Source: Neptuniibacter halophilus | GTDB lineage: Bacteria > Pseudomonadota > Gammaproteobacteria > Pseudomonadales > Balneatricaceae | Length of the DNA stretch: 64,000 nucleotides | Reading direction: 5' to 3' | Assembly (NCBI RefSeq): GCF_030295765.1 | Contig: NZ_AP027292.1 | Span: forward strand, 3,658,001 to 3,722,000 | Part shown: in pieces, positions 44,044 through 54,100 of the stretch | How the letters are laid out: each line of letters begins with the position of its first letter | How positions within the stretch are numbered: position 1 is the first letter of the stretch | Position numbers and translations under genes: made by a program | Notes under the pieces: generated by a model | Seen by the model: only the letters and a program-made list of their open reading frames with translations | Told to the model about the DNA's origin: nothing | Databases searched by the model: none

Positions 44044-44862
44044 TTAGTTATTTGTAAAGTTGATCTGGCACCTCACTCCACTGGGAATAGCCAGCCCCGG
44101 GTTGCTCATCTCAAGGCGGACGCCAAATGTATCACTGGCGGGATCTACAATTCTGTCCACTACTGCGACCGTCGCAGAGTGTGTGGTCGCACCCGGGTAC
44201 TCGGGGAGTACGTTGGCGTTCATGGCTACCTTAATCTGGCCGAAATAATCTACCGGCACAATCAGCTCCACATTCAGGGGGTCTACCTCCGCAACCTGCA
44301 AGATGGGACGATTATCAACGGACTCACCCAGTGATATTTTCCGGTCTACGACAATACCGTTAATCGGGCTGCGAATAATCCGTCTTTCATATAACCGGCT
44401 GGCTCTGTCCAGTTCGATCTCTGCCACCTGCTGCCGGTGTAAGGCCTGCTGAAGCTGCAGCTGTGCTTTGGCTGAGGCGGTGCGGGCTTCGTCCAGTAAC
44501 TGGGATGATATGGCCCGTCGCTCATGCAGCTCTCTGATTCTCGACAGTTCACGGTTGGCAAAACGGAGATCTTCCCGCTTTTCAGACACCTCTGCTTTCA
44601 TATCAGCGCGCGCTCTGGCCAGTTTGACGGTCACCTCCTCAATATCAGCATCCAGATGCGCAATCTCCTGCCCCTGCTTAATCAGGTCTCCCCGGTCTAC
44701 CAGAAGTGAGCGGATTACCCCTTGCTCGCGTGTACTGACGTCTGCCAGGGAGTGCGGCTTGATCAGGCAGTCAAAGCCTGCCAATGGCGGGGTATCCTGT
44801 GCCGGGGATAGCGTAGCTGAGAAGCCCGCGACGATAATAAAAATCCTGAGTGCTGTATGCAT
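44044..44862 (-). CDS. Soluble HlyD/RND-type periplasmic adaptor
   Basis: A 272-residue periplasmic adaptor with a cleavable signal peptide (residues 1-20). It has the barrel-sandwich strands (VSTREQGVIRSLLVDRGDLI, KQGQEIAHLDADIEE), an alpha-helical hairpin (about 75-150) and the second lipoyl half (IIRSPINGIVVDRKISLGES). A C-terminal beta-barrel follows. Such adaptors join inner-membrane pumps to an outer-membrane channel. No pump or TolC is in the window. It ends a four-gene operon, 23 bp after the SecA-like gene. ATG 44862 is chosen, with AGGA eight bases upstream, over GTG 44868. Confidence 0.85.
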   Translation of the reverse strand: MHTALRIFIIVAGFSATLSPAQDTPPLAGFDCLIKPHSLADVSTREQGVIRSLLVDRGDLIKQGQEIAHLDADIEEVTVKLARARADMKAEVSEKREDLRFANRELSRIRELHERRAISSQLLDEARTASAKAQLQLQQALHRQQVAEIELDRASRLYERRIIRSPINGIVVDRKISLGESVDNRPILQVAEVDPLNVELIVPVDYFGQIKVAMNANVLPEYPGATTHSATVAVVDRIVDPASDTFGVRLEMSNPGLAIPSGVRCQINFTNN

Positions 44863-44885
44863 GATCACGGTCCTGTAACGGTTCC

Positions 44886-46871
44886 CTATTCCTGCTGCCC
44901 TGAGTAAGACAGCATATTCCCGAGGTGTTCATCTATACGCAGGAGCTCTTTGCGTATCTGTGCATGTCTGTGCTCCGCTACCCCCTGTGCCACCCGCGTG
45001 CAGAGTTTTCTCAAATGGCTGCGCGGACTCAGGGTATGTACCTGAAGCTGAAGTACCCACCGGGGGCTGAATTTCTGTACGATCTCATCCTCCAGAGATA
45101 GGATGTATTCATAGCTCCCCGGGTCCCCCTGACGTGCCGAGCGGCCAAACAACTGCCTGTCAATTCTGCTAGCCTCATGCTGCTCTGTGGCAATCACATG
45201 CAGCCCGCCCAGGGCACTGACGCTCTCTCCCAGATGTATATCTGTTCCGCGGCCAGCCATATTGGTGGCGACGGTGACCCGTCCCCGTTTACCGGCCTGG
45301 GCTATAATTTCGGCTTCTTCCAGATCTTGCCTGGCATTCAGAACGCTGTGGGGTACAGACAGCTCATCAAGTAGCTGGCTGAGCTGCTCTGATGCAGCGA
45401 CCGAGCGTGTGCCGACCAGTACGGGACGCCCGACCTCCCTCATCTCATGAATGCGCGCTAAGATGGCGTTATATTTCCGGTCCAGATCGGGATAGACACG
45501 GCTTCCCAGGTTCTGCCTGAGTTGCGGCTTATGGGTGGGTATAACCAACGAGCCTAACCCATACACCGCACTTAATTCGCCGGTTATCTCCCGTGCGGTG
45601 CCGGTCATGCCGGAAAGGTGCAGGTAACGTCGGAAAAAGCGCTGATAACTGATCCGCGCCAGGGTTTCAGGCTGAGCGCTGATCTCACACCCCTCCTTCG
45701 CTTCAATTAACTGATGCAGCCCCTGCTCCCATGATCGATCCGGCATCAGGCGGCCGGTATACTCATCAATAATAAGTACTTTGCCATCCTGAACCAGATA
45801 ATGCGTATCGCGGATAAAGAAATGCAGCGCACTCAATGCCTGCCTGATCAGGCTTTCACGGTGTCTTTGCCCGCGCCAGATGCCGCCCAGAGTTTCCCCG
45901 TAGCCCGCTATTTTGTCCTTGCCCTGCCGGGTGAGTTCAACCGCGCGCTCCTGCTGGATCAGCTTAAAGTCGCTGAGCGGTTCAAGCTCAGTGGCCATCT
46001 CCAGCGCCTGCTCGTAGATCTGGGGTTCTTTCCTGGTATCGCTGGGTCTGGAGATAATAAGCGGGGTGCGGGCCTCATCGACCAGTACAGAGTCTGCCTC
46101 GTCGACGATGGCAAAGCAGAGCCCTCTGAGCAGTATCTGCGACTGCTGTTTTCCGTCATTGCAGAGGCTGTCCAGCTCAAAACGCAGGGGACCACTGTTA
46201 TGACCCATAACGATACGGTCTTTGAGGTAATCAAACACCAGTTGCTTATTGGTACAGTAAGTCACATCACTGGCATAAGCGGCGCGTCTCTGCTCCGGTG
46301 TCATGCCTTCACTGATCAGGCCCACAGAGAGGCCTAAGGCGCTGTAGACCGGGCGCATCCATTCGGAGTCCCGCTGTGCCAGATAGTCATTCACTGTGAT
46401 GATATGCACCGGTATCCCGCTGAGCGCGGCGGTGCATGCCGGGAGGGTTGCGGTCAGGGTTTTACCTTCGCCGGTCTGCATCTCGGCGACGTGGCCATGG
46501 ACCATGGCCCAGCCGCCCATCAGCTGGCTGTTAAAGTGACGCATCCCCAGTGTACGGTCTGCCACCTCCCTGATCAGTGCAAAGCAGTGCGCGATATGCT
46601 TATCAGTCATGCCCTCGATACTCAATGCCTCGCGTAACCTCTGGCGGGTTGCAATCAGCGCCTCATCACTGCACTGCTGCAGCCCCGGTGCATACCGGTC
46701 CACCTGATGGATAAAACGCTGAAATTGAGCGCTGTGCCGTGATGGCAGTAAGCGGGTGATGTTACTGATCACCTGCGCAGCAATCCGGTCCAGCCGGCCA
46801 TGCTGGGCCGGTTGCCGTTGCGGGTAATGTCCCAGCACCATGCCGGGACGCAGGGAGGCGCTAGATTTCAA
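44886..46871 (-). CDS. Shortened SecA-like translocase ATPase, probably dedicated to the giant secreted protein
   Basis: A 661-residue SecA relative. It has Walker A AEMQTGEGKTLTATLP (Lys137), the DEAD box VDEADSVLVDEARTP (257-271), ITVNDYLAQRDSEWM, a two-helix-finger-side region, LSGMTGTA and motif VI (TNMAGRGTDIHL, LFGRSARQGDPGS). Housekeeping SecA is about 850-900 residues; here the protein stops about 80 residues after motif VI, so the helical wing and the C-terminal zinc/SecB tail are absent. The TTG start overlaps the upstream M50 gene by 11 bp; ATG 46841 is the alternative. Housekeeping secA lies near ftsZ/mutT in relatives, so this is a second, specialised copy. Confidence 0.85.
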   Translation of the reverse strand: MKSSASLRPGMVLGHYPQRQPAQHGRLDRIAAQVISNITRLLPSRHSAQFQRFIHQVDRYAPGLQQCSDEALIATRQRLREALSIEGMTDKHIAHCFALIREVADRTLGMRHFNSQLMGGWAMVHGHVAEMQTGEGKTLTATLPACTAALSGIPVHIITVNDYLAQRDSEWMRPVYSALGLSVGLISEGMTPEQRRAAYASDVTYCTNKQLVFDYLKDRIVMGHNSGPLRFELDSLCNDGKQQSQILLRGLCFAIVDEADSVLVDEARTPLIISRPSDTRKEPQIYEQALEMATELEPLSDFKLIQQERAVELTRQGKDKIAGYGETLGGIWRGQRHRESLIRQALSALHFFIRDTHYLVQDGKVLIIDEYTGRLMPDRSWEQGLHQLIEAKEGCEISAQPETLARISYQRFFRRYLHLSGMTGTAREITGELSAVYGLGSLVIPTHKPQLRQNLGSRVYPDLDRKYNAILARIHEMREVGRPVLVGTRSVAASEQLSQLLDELSVPHSVLNARQDLEEAEIIAQAGKRGRVTVATNMAGRGTDIHLGESVSALGGLHVIATEQHEASRIDRQLFGRSARQGDPGSYEYILSLEDEIVQKFSPRWVLQLQVHTLSPRSHLRKLCTRVAQGVAEHRHAQIRKELLRIDEHLGNMLSYSGQQE

Positions 46872-49005
46872 AACGGCTCAACAGCAGTTGTTTGAGCTGG
46901 CGATACCACTGAATTGCGAGTGGTTCGTAGCCATGGTCAAATCTGACATTTACACGTCCTCCAATGTTTCCGATCGTTTCAATATCCGGCAGCAGCAGGT
47001 CAAACTGGAAGAATCGTTCGAGGGTTTTCAGCCCCTCAGGATCGCTCAGATCTACCGGGAAATTACCGCCACCACTGCTGCCTAGCGCTGCGGAAGGCAG
47101 CTTAAAGATCCCCCCCGGTACTTCCCGGTCGATACTGGCAACCTGAGGCACACTACCGGCACTTTCGATCCAGGCATCGACCCTGAGGGTGTTATTGCGT
47201 ACCAGACCAATCTGGTTCTGACTGACAATGGTGCGTATGCGAGTGGTCGTAGGCTCCAGTACATAGCCGATAATGTCTCCACGGTTCATAAATCGTCCCG
47301 GCATATCGATCGCTGAGGGAATAATAAACAGCCCGTTGGCTTTGCTATATACGGTCAGCGCTTCCAGCTTTTCATTAATGATGACCTGTTCAGCCCGGAC
47401 ACTTTCAATCTCTTTGCGGATCACTTCTGCCTGGGAGCGATTGGCAAACTGCATAGCCGTTAAACGCGCCTTCAGTTCACTGTGCTGTGCCTGCAGTAAA
47501 CGGGAGCGAGCCTCCAGAAATGGGTCATGGGATTTCACCAGCGCCTGTCCCTGCTCCACCATGCTGTTTTCTAAGACCAGCAGTTCATCCACGAATCCAT
47601 CCACCTGCATGCGCACATGGGAGCGCTCAGGTAGCCAGACAATGCCTTCTGTCAGGGTGCGCGAGGGCGCCGGTATAACAAACAAGGCTATAAACACCAT
47701 GCCCAGGCCAGCCGCCGTCCGAGAGATCGCCTTATACCGCTTGTGTTTCAGCCTCGAATGGTTAATCAGGAAATCAAGCATCTTCAGCAGTGGCAGTATT
47801 AACTGTGTGCTGACGGCCCAGGCAGCCAGCAGAACTCCGATAAAGAACAGCTCGCCGGCGATAAACAGGATGATCACGAACATGATAAACATGCGGTACA
47901 TAAAGGATGCGATGCCGTAGAACACCAGCCAGCCCCGCTCCCCTCGCTCTGCCGGTGAGGGTTTATCCTTCATCGAGAACAGGTAGCGCTGAGTCAGGTA
48001 GGCCAGATATTTTTTAGACCGGCTGGCGAGATTGGGCATTTCGATCAGGTCTGAAAAGATGTAATAGCCGTCGAAGCGAAGCAGCGGATTACCATTGAAA
48101 AACAGTGTGGAGATGCCGCCAATCAGCATCACATTAAATGCGATAGCCCTGACCGGGCCCGCCTCAACATTGAGCCAGACAAACATCGCAATCGACGCCA
48201 GAAACAGCTCCACCATAATGCCCGCCGCACTGACAATGACCCGCTTATAACGCTCGGGAAACGCGGTGGCAGAAGAGGCTTCAACATAGGGTATAGGCAT
48301 CAATACCAGTAACATAATGCCCATCTCATGGACTTCACCGCCCCAGACTTTTGCGGCGTAGGCGTGACCCAGCTCATGCAGGGCTTTAACTGCCGGATAG
48401 ATCAGCCAGAGGAGGAACAGATTATTGTAGGTGACGGCCTGATCGACCGCATTATCTGCCAGATCCGACCAGTGAATGCCTGCCTGCACTGCCGCTGCAA
48501 TCACCAGCCCGAGCCAGAGCAGCAGGCCGGTCAGACTGAAAAAGGGCTTCACCAGAGATAAGGTGCGTGCCAGAAACCGGTCCGGGTCCCACAAAGGGAA
48601 GCGCAGCGCCAGCGGCGACATCAACCGCTGTTTCCATTTAACGTTCTGGTGACGCTGATGACGTTTAAACAGCTCTTCGCTGTCAGGGATAACGTCGGTT
48701 TGCAGAACGTTTGCCACATGCAGCTGGCTGAGAAACTGCATGGTCTCGTCCTGAGACGGCGCATCATCACCCAACTGTTTGCAGAGTAACTGCCAGATTT
48801 CATCAACGCTCCGGTTACCGTCCATCAGGCCAATGAAATGATAGGCCGCTGGTGTAAACCGATGATACTGTCCGGAGGACGGTTCTTTGATGATGTACCA
48901 GATCTGACCGCGGTAGTCATGGCGGTTAATCTGGGTGTGGCTGCGGATATGGGGCTTCAGGTCAGCAACCCGGTACCACATTGAGCTGTATAGGTTATCT
49001 GCCAT
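46861..49005 (-). CDS. PqqD-like / M50 membrane metalloprotease / HlyD fusion
   Basis: A 714-residue inner-membrane protein. Residues about 20-110 resemble a PqqD-like peptide-recognition domain (YRGQIWYIIKEPSSGQYHRF, GLMDGNRSVDEIWQLL). A TM block follows with the site-2-protease zinc motif HELGHA (His210, Glu211, His214) and the second metal motif NPLLRFDGYY (306-315, Asp312). After about six TM segments, residues about 455-714 are HlyD-like (DGFVDELLVLENSMVEQGQ, coiled-coil hairpin, VASIDREVPGG). The domain order matches the peptide zinc metalloprotease/exporter-adaptor family linked to export of peptides. It would process or thread a substrate at the membrane. 12 bp after the GAF-HlyD gene. 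Confidence 0.87.
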   Translation of the reverse strand: MADNLYSSMWYRVADLKPHIRSHTQINRHDYRGQIWYIIKEPSSGQYHRFTPAAYHFIGLMDGNRSVDEIWQLLCKQLGDDAPSQDETMQFLSQLHVANVLQTDVIPDSEELFKRHQRHQNVKWKQRLMSPLALRFPLWDPDRFLARTLSLVKPFFSLTGLLLWLGLVIAAAVQAGIHWSDLADNAVDQAVTYNNLFLLWLIYPAVKALHELGHAYAAKVWGGEVHEMGIMLLVLMPIPYVEASSATAFPERYKRVIVSAAGIMVELFLASIAMFVWLNVEAGPVRAIAFNVMLIGGISTLFFNGNPLLRFDGYYIFSDLIEMPNLASRSKKYLAYLTQRYLFSMKDKPSPAERGERGWLVFYGIASFMYRMFIMFVIILFIAGELFFIGVLLAAWAVSTQLILPLLKMLDFLINHSRLKHKRYKAISRTAAGLGMVFIALFVIPAPSRTLTEGIVWLPERSHVRMQVDGFVDELLVLENSMVEQGQALVKSHDPFLEARSRLLQAQHSELKARLTAMQFANRSQAEVIRKEIESVRAEQVIINEKLEALTVYSKANGLFIIPSAIDMPGRFMNRGDIIGYVLEPTTTRIRTIVSQNQIGLVRNNTLRVDAWIESAGSVPQVASIDREVPGGIFKLPSAALGSSGGGNFPVDLSDPEGLKTLERFFQFDLLLPDIETIGNIGGRVNVRFDHGYEPLAIQWYRQLKQLLLSRFEI

Positions 49006-49017
49006 TGTCCTATTCGC

Positions 49018-50895
49018 CTAGGGCCACCAGGACCAGAAGGTGAATCGAACCCACTCGGTCAATTCGTGGGTCCAGATCCAGATGAGTTTTCTGCGGTCAA
49101 TATTTACTTTGCCGACCCCTTCCATACCGGGCCTCAACTGCTCTATATTGCCGTCGATATAAGCCTCCACCCTGAAATAGTTACGGCCATCTTCTGCGAT
49201 CGCGACAGGCGTTTTCTTGACGATAACCATATCGATCAGCTGGTTGGGCATGCTGGCCAGCTTGAGGGCACCGCTCTGCCCTTTTTCTATCTGGGAATAT
49301 TCCCGTTCATCCACTTTCAGTACGACCCGGTAACTGTTCAGAGGCGCCAGTTCAAACAGTACCTCTCCACGCTCCACCGGTGCGCCGAGCATCTGACTGA
49401 GGTCGCCACTGACAATCACACCGTCAAAGGGAGCCAGCACTTCGGTTCGCTCCAGCTGTGAATCGATCAGTGCGATCTGGCTGTCTGCCTGATCTTTCTG
49501 GGCGCGGAGTATTCGCATCCGTGCTCTGTCGCCATTGGCCAGGGCTTCCAGATACTCTCGCTGGCGCTGTTCTTTCTGGTTATTCCACTTAACCCGCTCC
49601 AGCTTCAGATCTTTATCCTCCATCGCAAAGAGCAGATCATCCTTGGTCACCACATCACCGGCACGGACGTTGGAATGAGAGATATACCCGGTAAATTTAG
49701 CGGTGATTGCGCGCTGTATTGAACCTTCAAGCGTGGCGTCCGCCGAGACCCTGTACTCACCATCGGCGACACTCAGAAACAGCGTCAGCAACAGCAGTGA
49801 GCTGATGATCAGCTTCAATCCGGTATGGCCTCCACCGACCAGCAACGGCATAGCATCAGTTACGGAATCCCAGAGTTTACTGCCGATCCAGCGATCATCG
49901 CGACGCCGGGCATCCAGCACCGGGCCGACCAGCAGTGCTACATAGCGACAGAAGTCCAGCTCCTCTTCCGTAAAGGGCTGCCCTTTGGCCCTGGCCAGTG
50001 TGAGGCTGCCTATCGGATCGCCCTCGCTGCCCATGGGGATTGTGCAGACATGTCCCAGGTTATCCTGTCGGGCCAGATCTTCATGTGCTTTAAGCGCTCT
50101 GGGAGTGGCCTCCTCAATGGCCGGATAAACCAGCAGCGCCTGCTGGTCCAGTGCTTCATCCATCGCTCTGGCGATCAGACGCATCAGATTATTTTTCTCT
50201 TCAAACTCTGCACTGTGAGAGAAGGCACTGAGTTGCACGTGCTGCCCTCGGAGAAAGCCAATGCCGACCCATTCGCAGTCCATGCAGGCAGTCATCTCGG
50301 TGACAAAGGCCGTGGCTGCGGCTTGAAACTTTTTCGATTCCAGGCTGACAGCCACCATCTCCAGAGCAAGTGCCAGACGTGATTTGGACGTAAGCGTGGT
50401 CTGGCGTACCAGCGATTCAAGCCAGGCTGATCCCCACTGCAACTGACGCATCACCTGACTCAGTTGTCGCTGATCACGCTCGGTTATCTCCAGCGCGACA
50501 ACGCCGCAGAGCTGTTCATCTACCAGCAACGGATAGGCAATGGACGTATGTTGATTTGAGGATTTGCCAGCGCGGACGGAACCTTTGCGTTCACTCATGG
50601 CGAGCTCTGCCACCACGGTCATATCAAAACTGGCTTCGCTGTCACGGGGCCAGTGGGCAATCGGTGTGTAGGGCCCCTGTTCAGGCTCGCCCATGGCAAC
50701 AACCGCCAGATGCACCCCATCGATTAACTGGCATTGCAGGCCAAGCCAGGTATTAACATAGGCCTCACGGGACGTGGTGCTGGTCAGTTTGGACCAGCTA
50801 CCAGGGTCAAGAAAGGCATGTGGAATCCGAGTCGATTCTGTTTCACCTGAGTTGCCTTCCGCTGGCTGCTCTATGCGGTATTCGTCAGTTCCCAC
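49018..50895 (-). CDS. GAF-domain/HlyD fusion inner-membrane adaptor
   Basis: A 625-residue protein. The N-terminal 360 residues are cytoplasmic with two GAF-like domains (about 35-155: YVNTWLGLQCQLIDGVHLAV, YPLLVDEQLCGVVALEIT; about 185-335: MTACMDCEWVGIGFLRGQHV, CTIPMGSEGDPIGSLTLA). One TM helix lies at about 362-382 (LIISSLLLLTLFLSVA), then an HlyD-type periplasmic part with coiled-coil hairpin and lipoyl halves (ITAKFTGYISHSNVRAGDVV, VLAPFDGVIVSGDLSQMLGA). A sensory GAF region attached to a secretion adaptor is unusual and suggests ligand-gated export. GTG start with AAGG seven bases upstream; first gene of the four-gene operon. Confidence 0.85.
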   Translation of the reverse strand: MGTDEYRIEQPAEGNSGETESTRIPHAFLDPGSWSKLTSTTSREAYVNTWLGLQCQLIDGVHLAVVAMGEPEQGPYTPIAHWPRDSEASFDMTVVAELAMSERKGSVRAGKSSNQHTSIAYPLLVDEQLCGVVALEITERDQRQLSQVMRQLQWGSAWLESLVRQTTLTSKSRLALALEMVAVSLESKKFQAAATAFVTEMTACMDCEWVGIGFLRGQHVQLSAFSHSAEFEEKNNLMRLIARAMDEALDQQALLVYPAIEEATPRALKAHEDLARQDNLGHVCTIPMGSEGDPIGSLTLARAKGQPFTEEELDFCRYVALLVGPVLDARRRDDRWIGSKLWDSVTDAMPLLVGGGHTGLKLIISSLLLLTLFLSVADGEYRVSADATLEGSIQRAITAKFTGYISHSNVRAGDVVTKDDLLFAMEDKDLKLERVKWNNQKEQRQREYLEALANGDRARMRILRAQKDQADSQIALIDSQLERTEVLAPFDGVIVSGDLSQMLGAPVERGEVLFELAPLNSYRVVLKVDEREYSQIEKGQSGALKLASMPNQLIDMVIVKKTPVAIAEDGRNYFRVEAYIDGNIEQLRPGMEGVGKVNIDRRKLIWIWTHELTEWVRFTFWSWWP

Positions 50896-51175
50896 AATAT
50901 AACCTTCCTTACTGGTTAACGCCGTAGATAAAGGTTAAGGGAGTTGAATGCCAAGCGCTGAATTCTGAAACATTGTTCAGTCCCCTAAAACTAAACAGAG
51001 AGGGTCATCGTTGCTAACCCGGCTGGCTGTATTCTGTATAGTTACTCCGTTGTAGGGAAAGTATAGACCCTGATTTTTCAGTTCTCAAAAACAAAACCCA
51101 TCCAACCAAAAACAAATAAGTGCTTATTATTCAAATGGATCGATAGGTTTTGTTATGTTTTTTGTTATCCTCAAT
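50896..51175. other. Intergenic region between the giant gene and the secretion operon
   Basis: A 280-bp gap with no gene. AACAAAACC (51091-51099) / GGTTTTGTT (51146-51154) form a 9-bp inverted repeat around a near-palindrome AATAAGTGCTTATT (51115-51128) just past the giant gene's stop. It is AT-rich and may be a terminator or a processing site that lets some transcription continue into the secretion operon. No sigma54 element was seen. Confidence 0.4.
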
Positions 51176-54100
51176 TTATTTATCTTTTTTCAATGAGGGA
51201 GCGACAGAGGTATGCCCCCACCCAACCATGGGCTTACCATTGGGATAAGCGCTCTCTTCCGACAGTACCCGATCATCGACTAACCACTCGCCATGGAACG
51301 GATCTACCGCGGGGTCAGCCGGATTATCCACGCTGTGATCATCCTGCTGGCTGAAATCGATATAGGGCAGTTCAGCCGCCTGTTGCGGATCAGGGCTATC
51401 AGCCGCTGGCTGCGGGTTGGCCAGCTCATCGCTGACGTACTGTTCTGCCCGCTGATGCGCCACCTCTTTCGCCGTCAGACTGCCCAGAGAGTGGATCTGC
51501 TCAAGTCCGGGGACATCCTCAGGCATCATCATATTCAGCAGCTGATGGCCGCTCAGCGCCAGGTGAGCCGTTTCCGTGCCAGCTAGCTGATCTGCCGCCA
51601 GGATGGTCATATGGAAAGGTTCCTCCCCGGCACCATCATGATGATGATCCACCGACAATCGGACCCCGACTTTGAGCTGTTCTGACATCAGTTCAGCATG
51701 ATCTTCACTGTCATGGTCGAAGCCCAGCAGGTGTCCTATCTCATGTGATACCACACTGAGCAGGTCCATCGCCTGTGCGGCTTCACTGTCGCCGATTGCC
51801 CGCAGGCTGTCGCCGGCTATGCTGACAATGAACTCGCTGTCATCATCCGGCGATTCATCGATAAACCAGCCGAAACCAGCCGCGTTGTAGTCAATGATAA
51901 TGCTGTCACCCTGAACCTCACCGAGGGTATTGCCCTCCAGATCGGCAATCTCTATCTGAATAGAATTCAGCACATCCAACTGGCTCTGCGTCAGCTCACC
52001 GGTTGCGATCCAGCGATCGATCGCTGCATCAACAATCGGTTCGAGATCCGCGTCAGTGACCACCTGGGCATCCCCTTTCTGCGGCGCGCTGTGCTGTGCT
52101 TCCATGCGATTATCATCGTCCAGGATGGTGATCACCGCTTCGTCATCTATCAGATCGATACCGGTTGGGTTACTGAAGATCACGCTGAAGGTTTCATCGC
52201 TTTCCCGGCTGCGATCACTGAGGATCCGCAGATTGAGGGTGGCGCTGGTCTGCCCTGCAGAGAAGATTAACGTACCGGATGCTGCCTGGTAATCGTTGTC
52301 AGCCAGTGTGGCTGTACCGTCCAGCGTGCTCCAGTCAACACTGACACTTTCACTCGCTGCAGATGAAAGATTCACGGTGAGGCTGAAGTTAGTGAATTTT
52401 TTATTGCCTTCAGTGATCGAGATATCATTGACGGAGAGCTCAGGGGTGACCGTGGCAGGCTGATCATCATTGATAATGGTCACCATGCCGGCACTGTTTC
52501 CGATTACAGCCCCTGTCGCATCAGACAGGTTGAGGGTGAAGAATTCATCCCCTTCGATCTGCGTATCGCCAAAGACCGTAATGGTCACTTCAGCGCTGGT
52601 TTCACCTGCGAGGAAGGTCAGTACTCCGTTGGAGGCCTGATAATCCCCGTCGGCTGTGCTCGCGGTTCCGTCCTGAGTACTGTAGTTAACCGTGACGGTA
52701 TCTGTCAGCGCTTCAGAGAGGCTCACACTGAGGGTTGCGACTGTACTGCCGCTGTCACCCTCAACCCACTCAATGTCAGAGACGGAAAGCTGTGGCTGTG
52801 CGGGTTGCTCAAGTTCAGGTTCATCGGTGCGAACCACCAGATCATCGAACTGGCTACGGCCATTTTTGCTGATCAGACCGAAGCGGCCATCCAGCACATG
52901 CGCGTTAAAGGCATAATCTACCCGGGCAATATCATAGACTGAGCCCGCTTCGCTGAGAGTTGCAGTCACAGTCAGACCTTTGAAAGAGAGATCGATGTCA
53001 TAATCCTGACCTGCCTGAACTCCGCCGTTGACTGCGTAAGATTCATCCACTACCCAGCCTGCTGACTCGGTGTGATGGCCCACAACCAGCGCACCGTTAT
53101 CGGCATCCAGCGCAACAAATTTGAAGTCATTCTCGCCGTAATAGTCGAAGATAAAGCCGCCTTGATGTTCCGTATTCAGGGTTGCAGCCAGTTCCAGAAC
53201 AGAACTCACATCAAAACCGTTACTCAAACCCAGATCGATCAGGCTGATCACCTGCGCATCCGCACCGGCTGTGCCACTGTAAACGCCGTTCGCCACACTC
53301 CAGTTGGCTGTATCAAGCGGTTCAAACATTAAGCCGGGGGTGCCGTTGAACGATTCACTGGCCTCAAAGGTGATCTCAGGTGGCAGTACCTGAACCGCTA
53401 CATTATCGAAGGTGCCGCGGGCATTATCAGAACCGACACCCACCAGGCCGCTGTTCAGGCCGTAGACGAAGCCGTCAGGATCAACCCGTGGATCAAAGGT
53501 ATGGGTAAAGTATTCGTTTCCGTTTACCACCAGAGTCGCCGTTGTGCCGTTGATCGCCAGCAACAGGTTGTAGTTGCGATCCGGTTTCACCTGAACCGGT
53601 GACTGCACATCCACAATCCAGCCGTCTGCGGTACGGCGTCCCATTTCGAACTTGTCATTAGACACGTTGATGCCAGCAAACTTGAAGTCTTCAGGCCCCT
53701 GATAATCGAAGATCAGGTACGCATTGGCTTTCCAGCCGCCGGTGGGTTTCTCGGTGCTCACCGTTGCGGTGATCTCAAAGTAGCCTGGCAGTACATCATC
53801 GATGTAGAAGACGCTGACCGCATCGCCCCCCAGAGAATCCGCAGAAACTGTCAGGCTGCCGGATTCCACTTCAAAGGTGCCACTGTCGGTGTAGAAGCCC
53901 TGCGACTGACTGTTCAGGCCATCATTGAAATCAGCACTGCGCAGCACATCGCGGCGTCCGCCCGGAATATTACCCGGCTGCGGATCGGTTGGACCACCGG
54001 TCTGATCTTGCCACAGACCATGATCTTTCTGGGTCACCATACCCATCTCGCCATAAGGTTCTGCTTGCAGATGGGCCACATTGCTGTAACGGCTGGTGGA

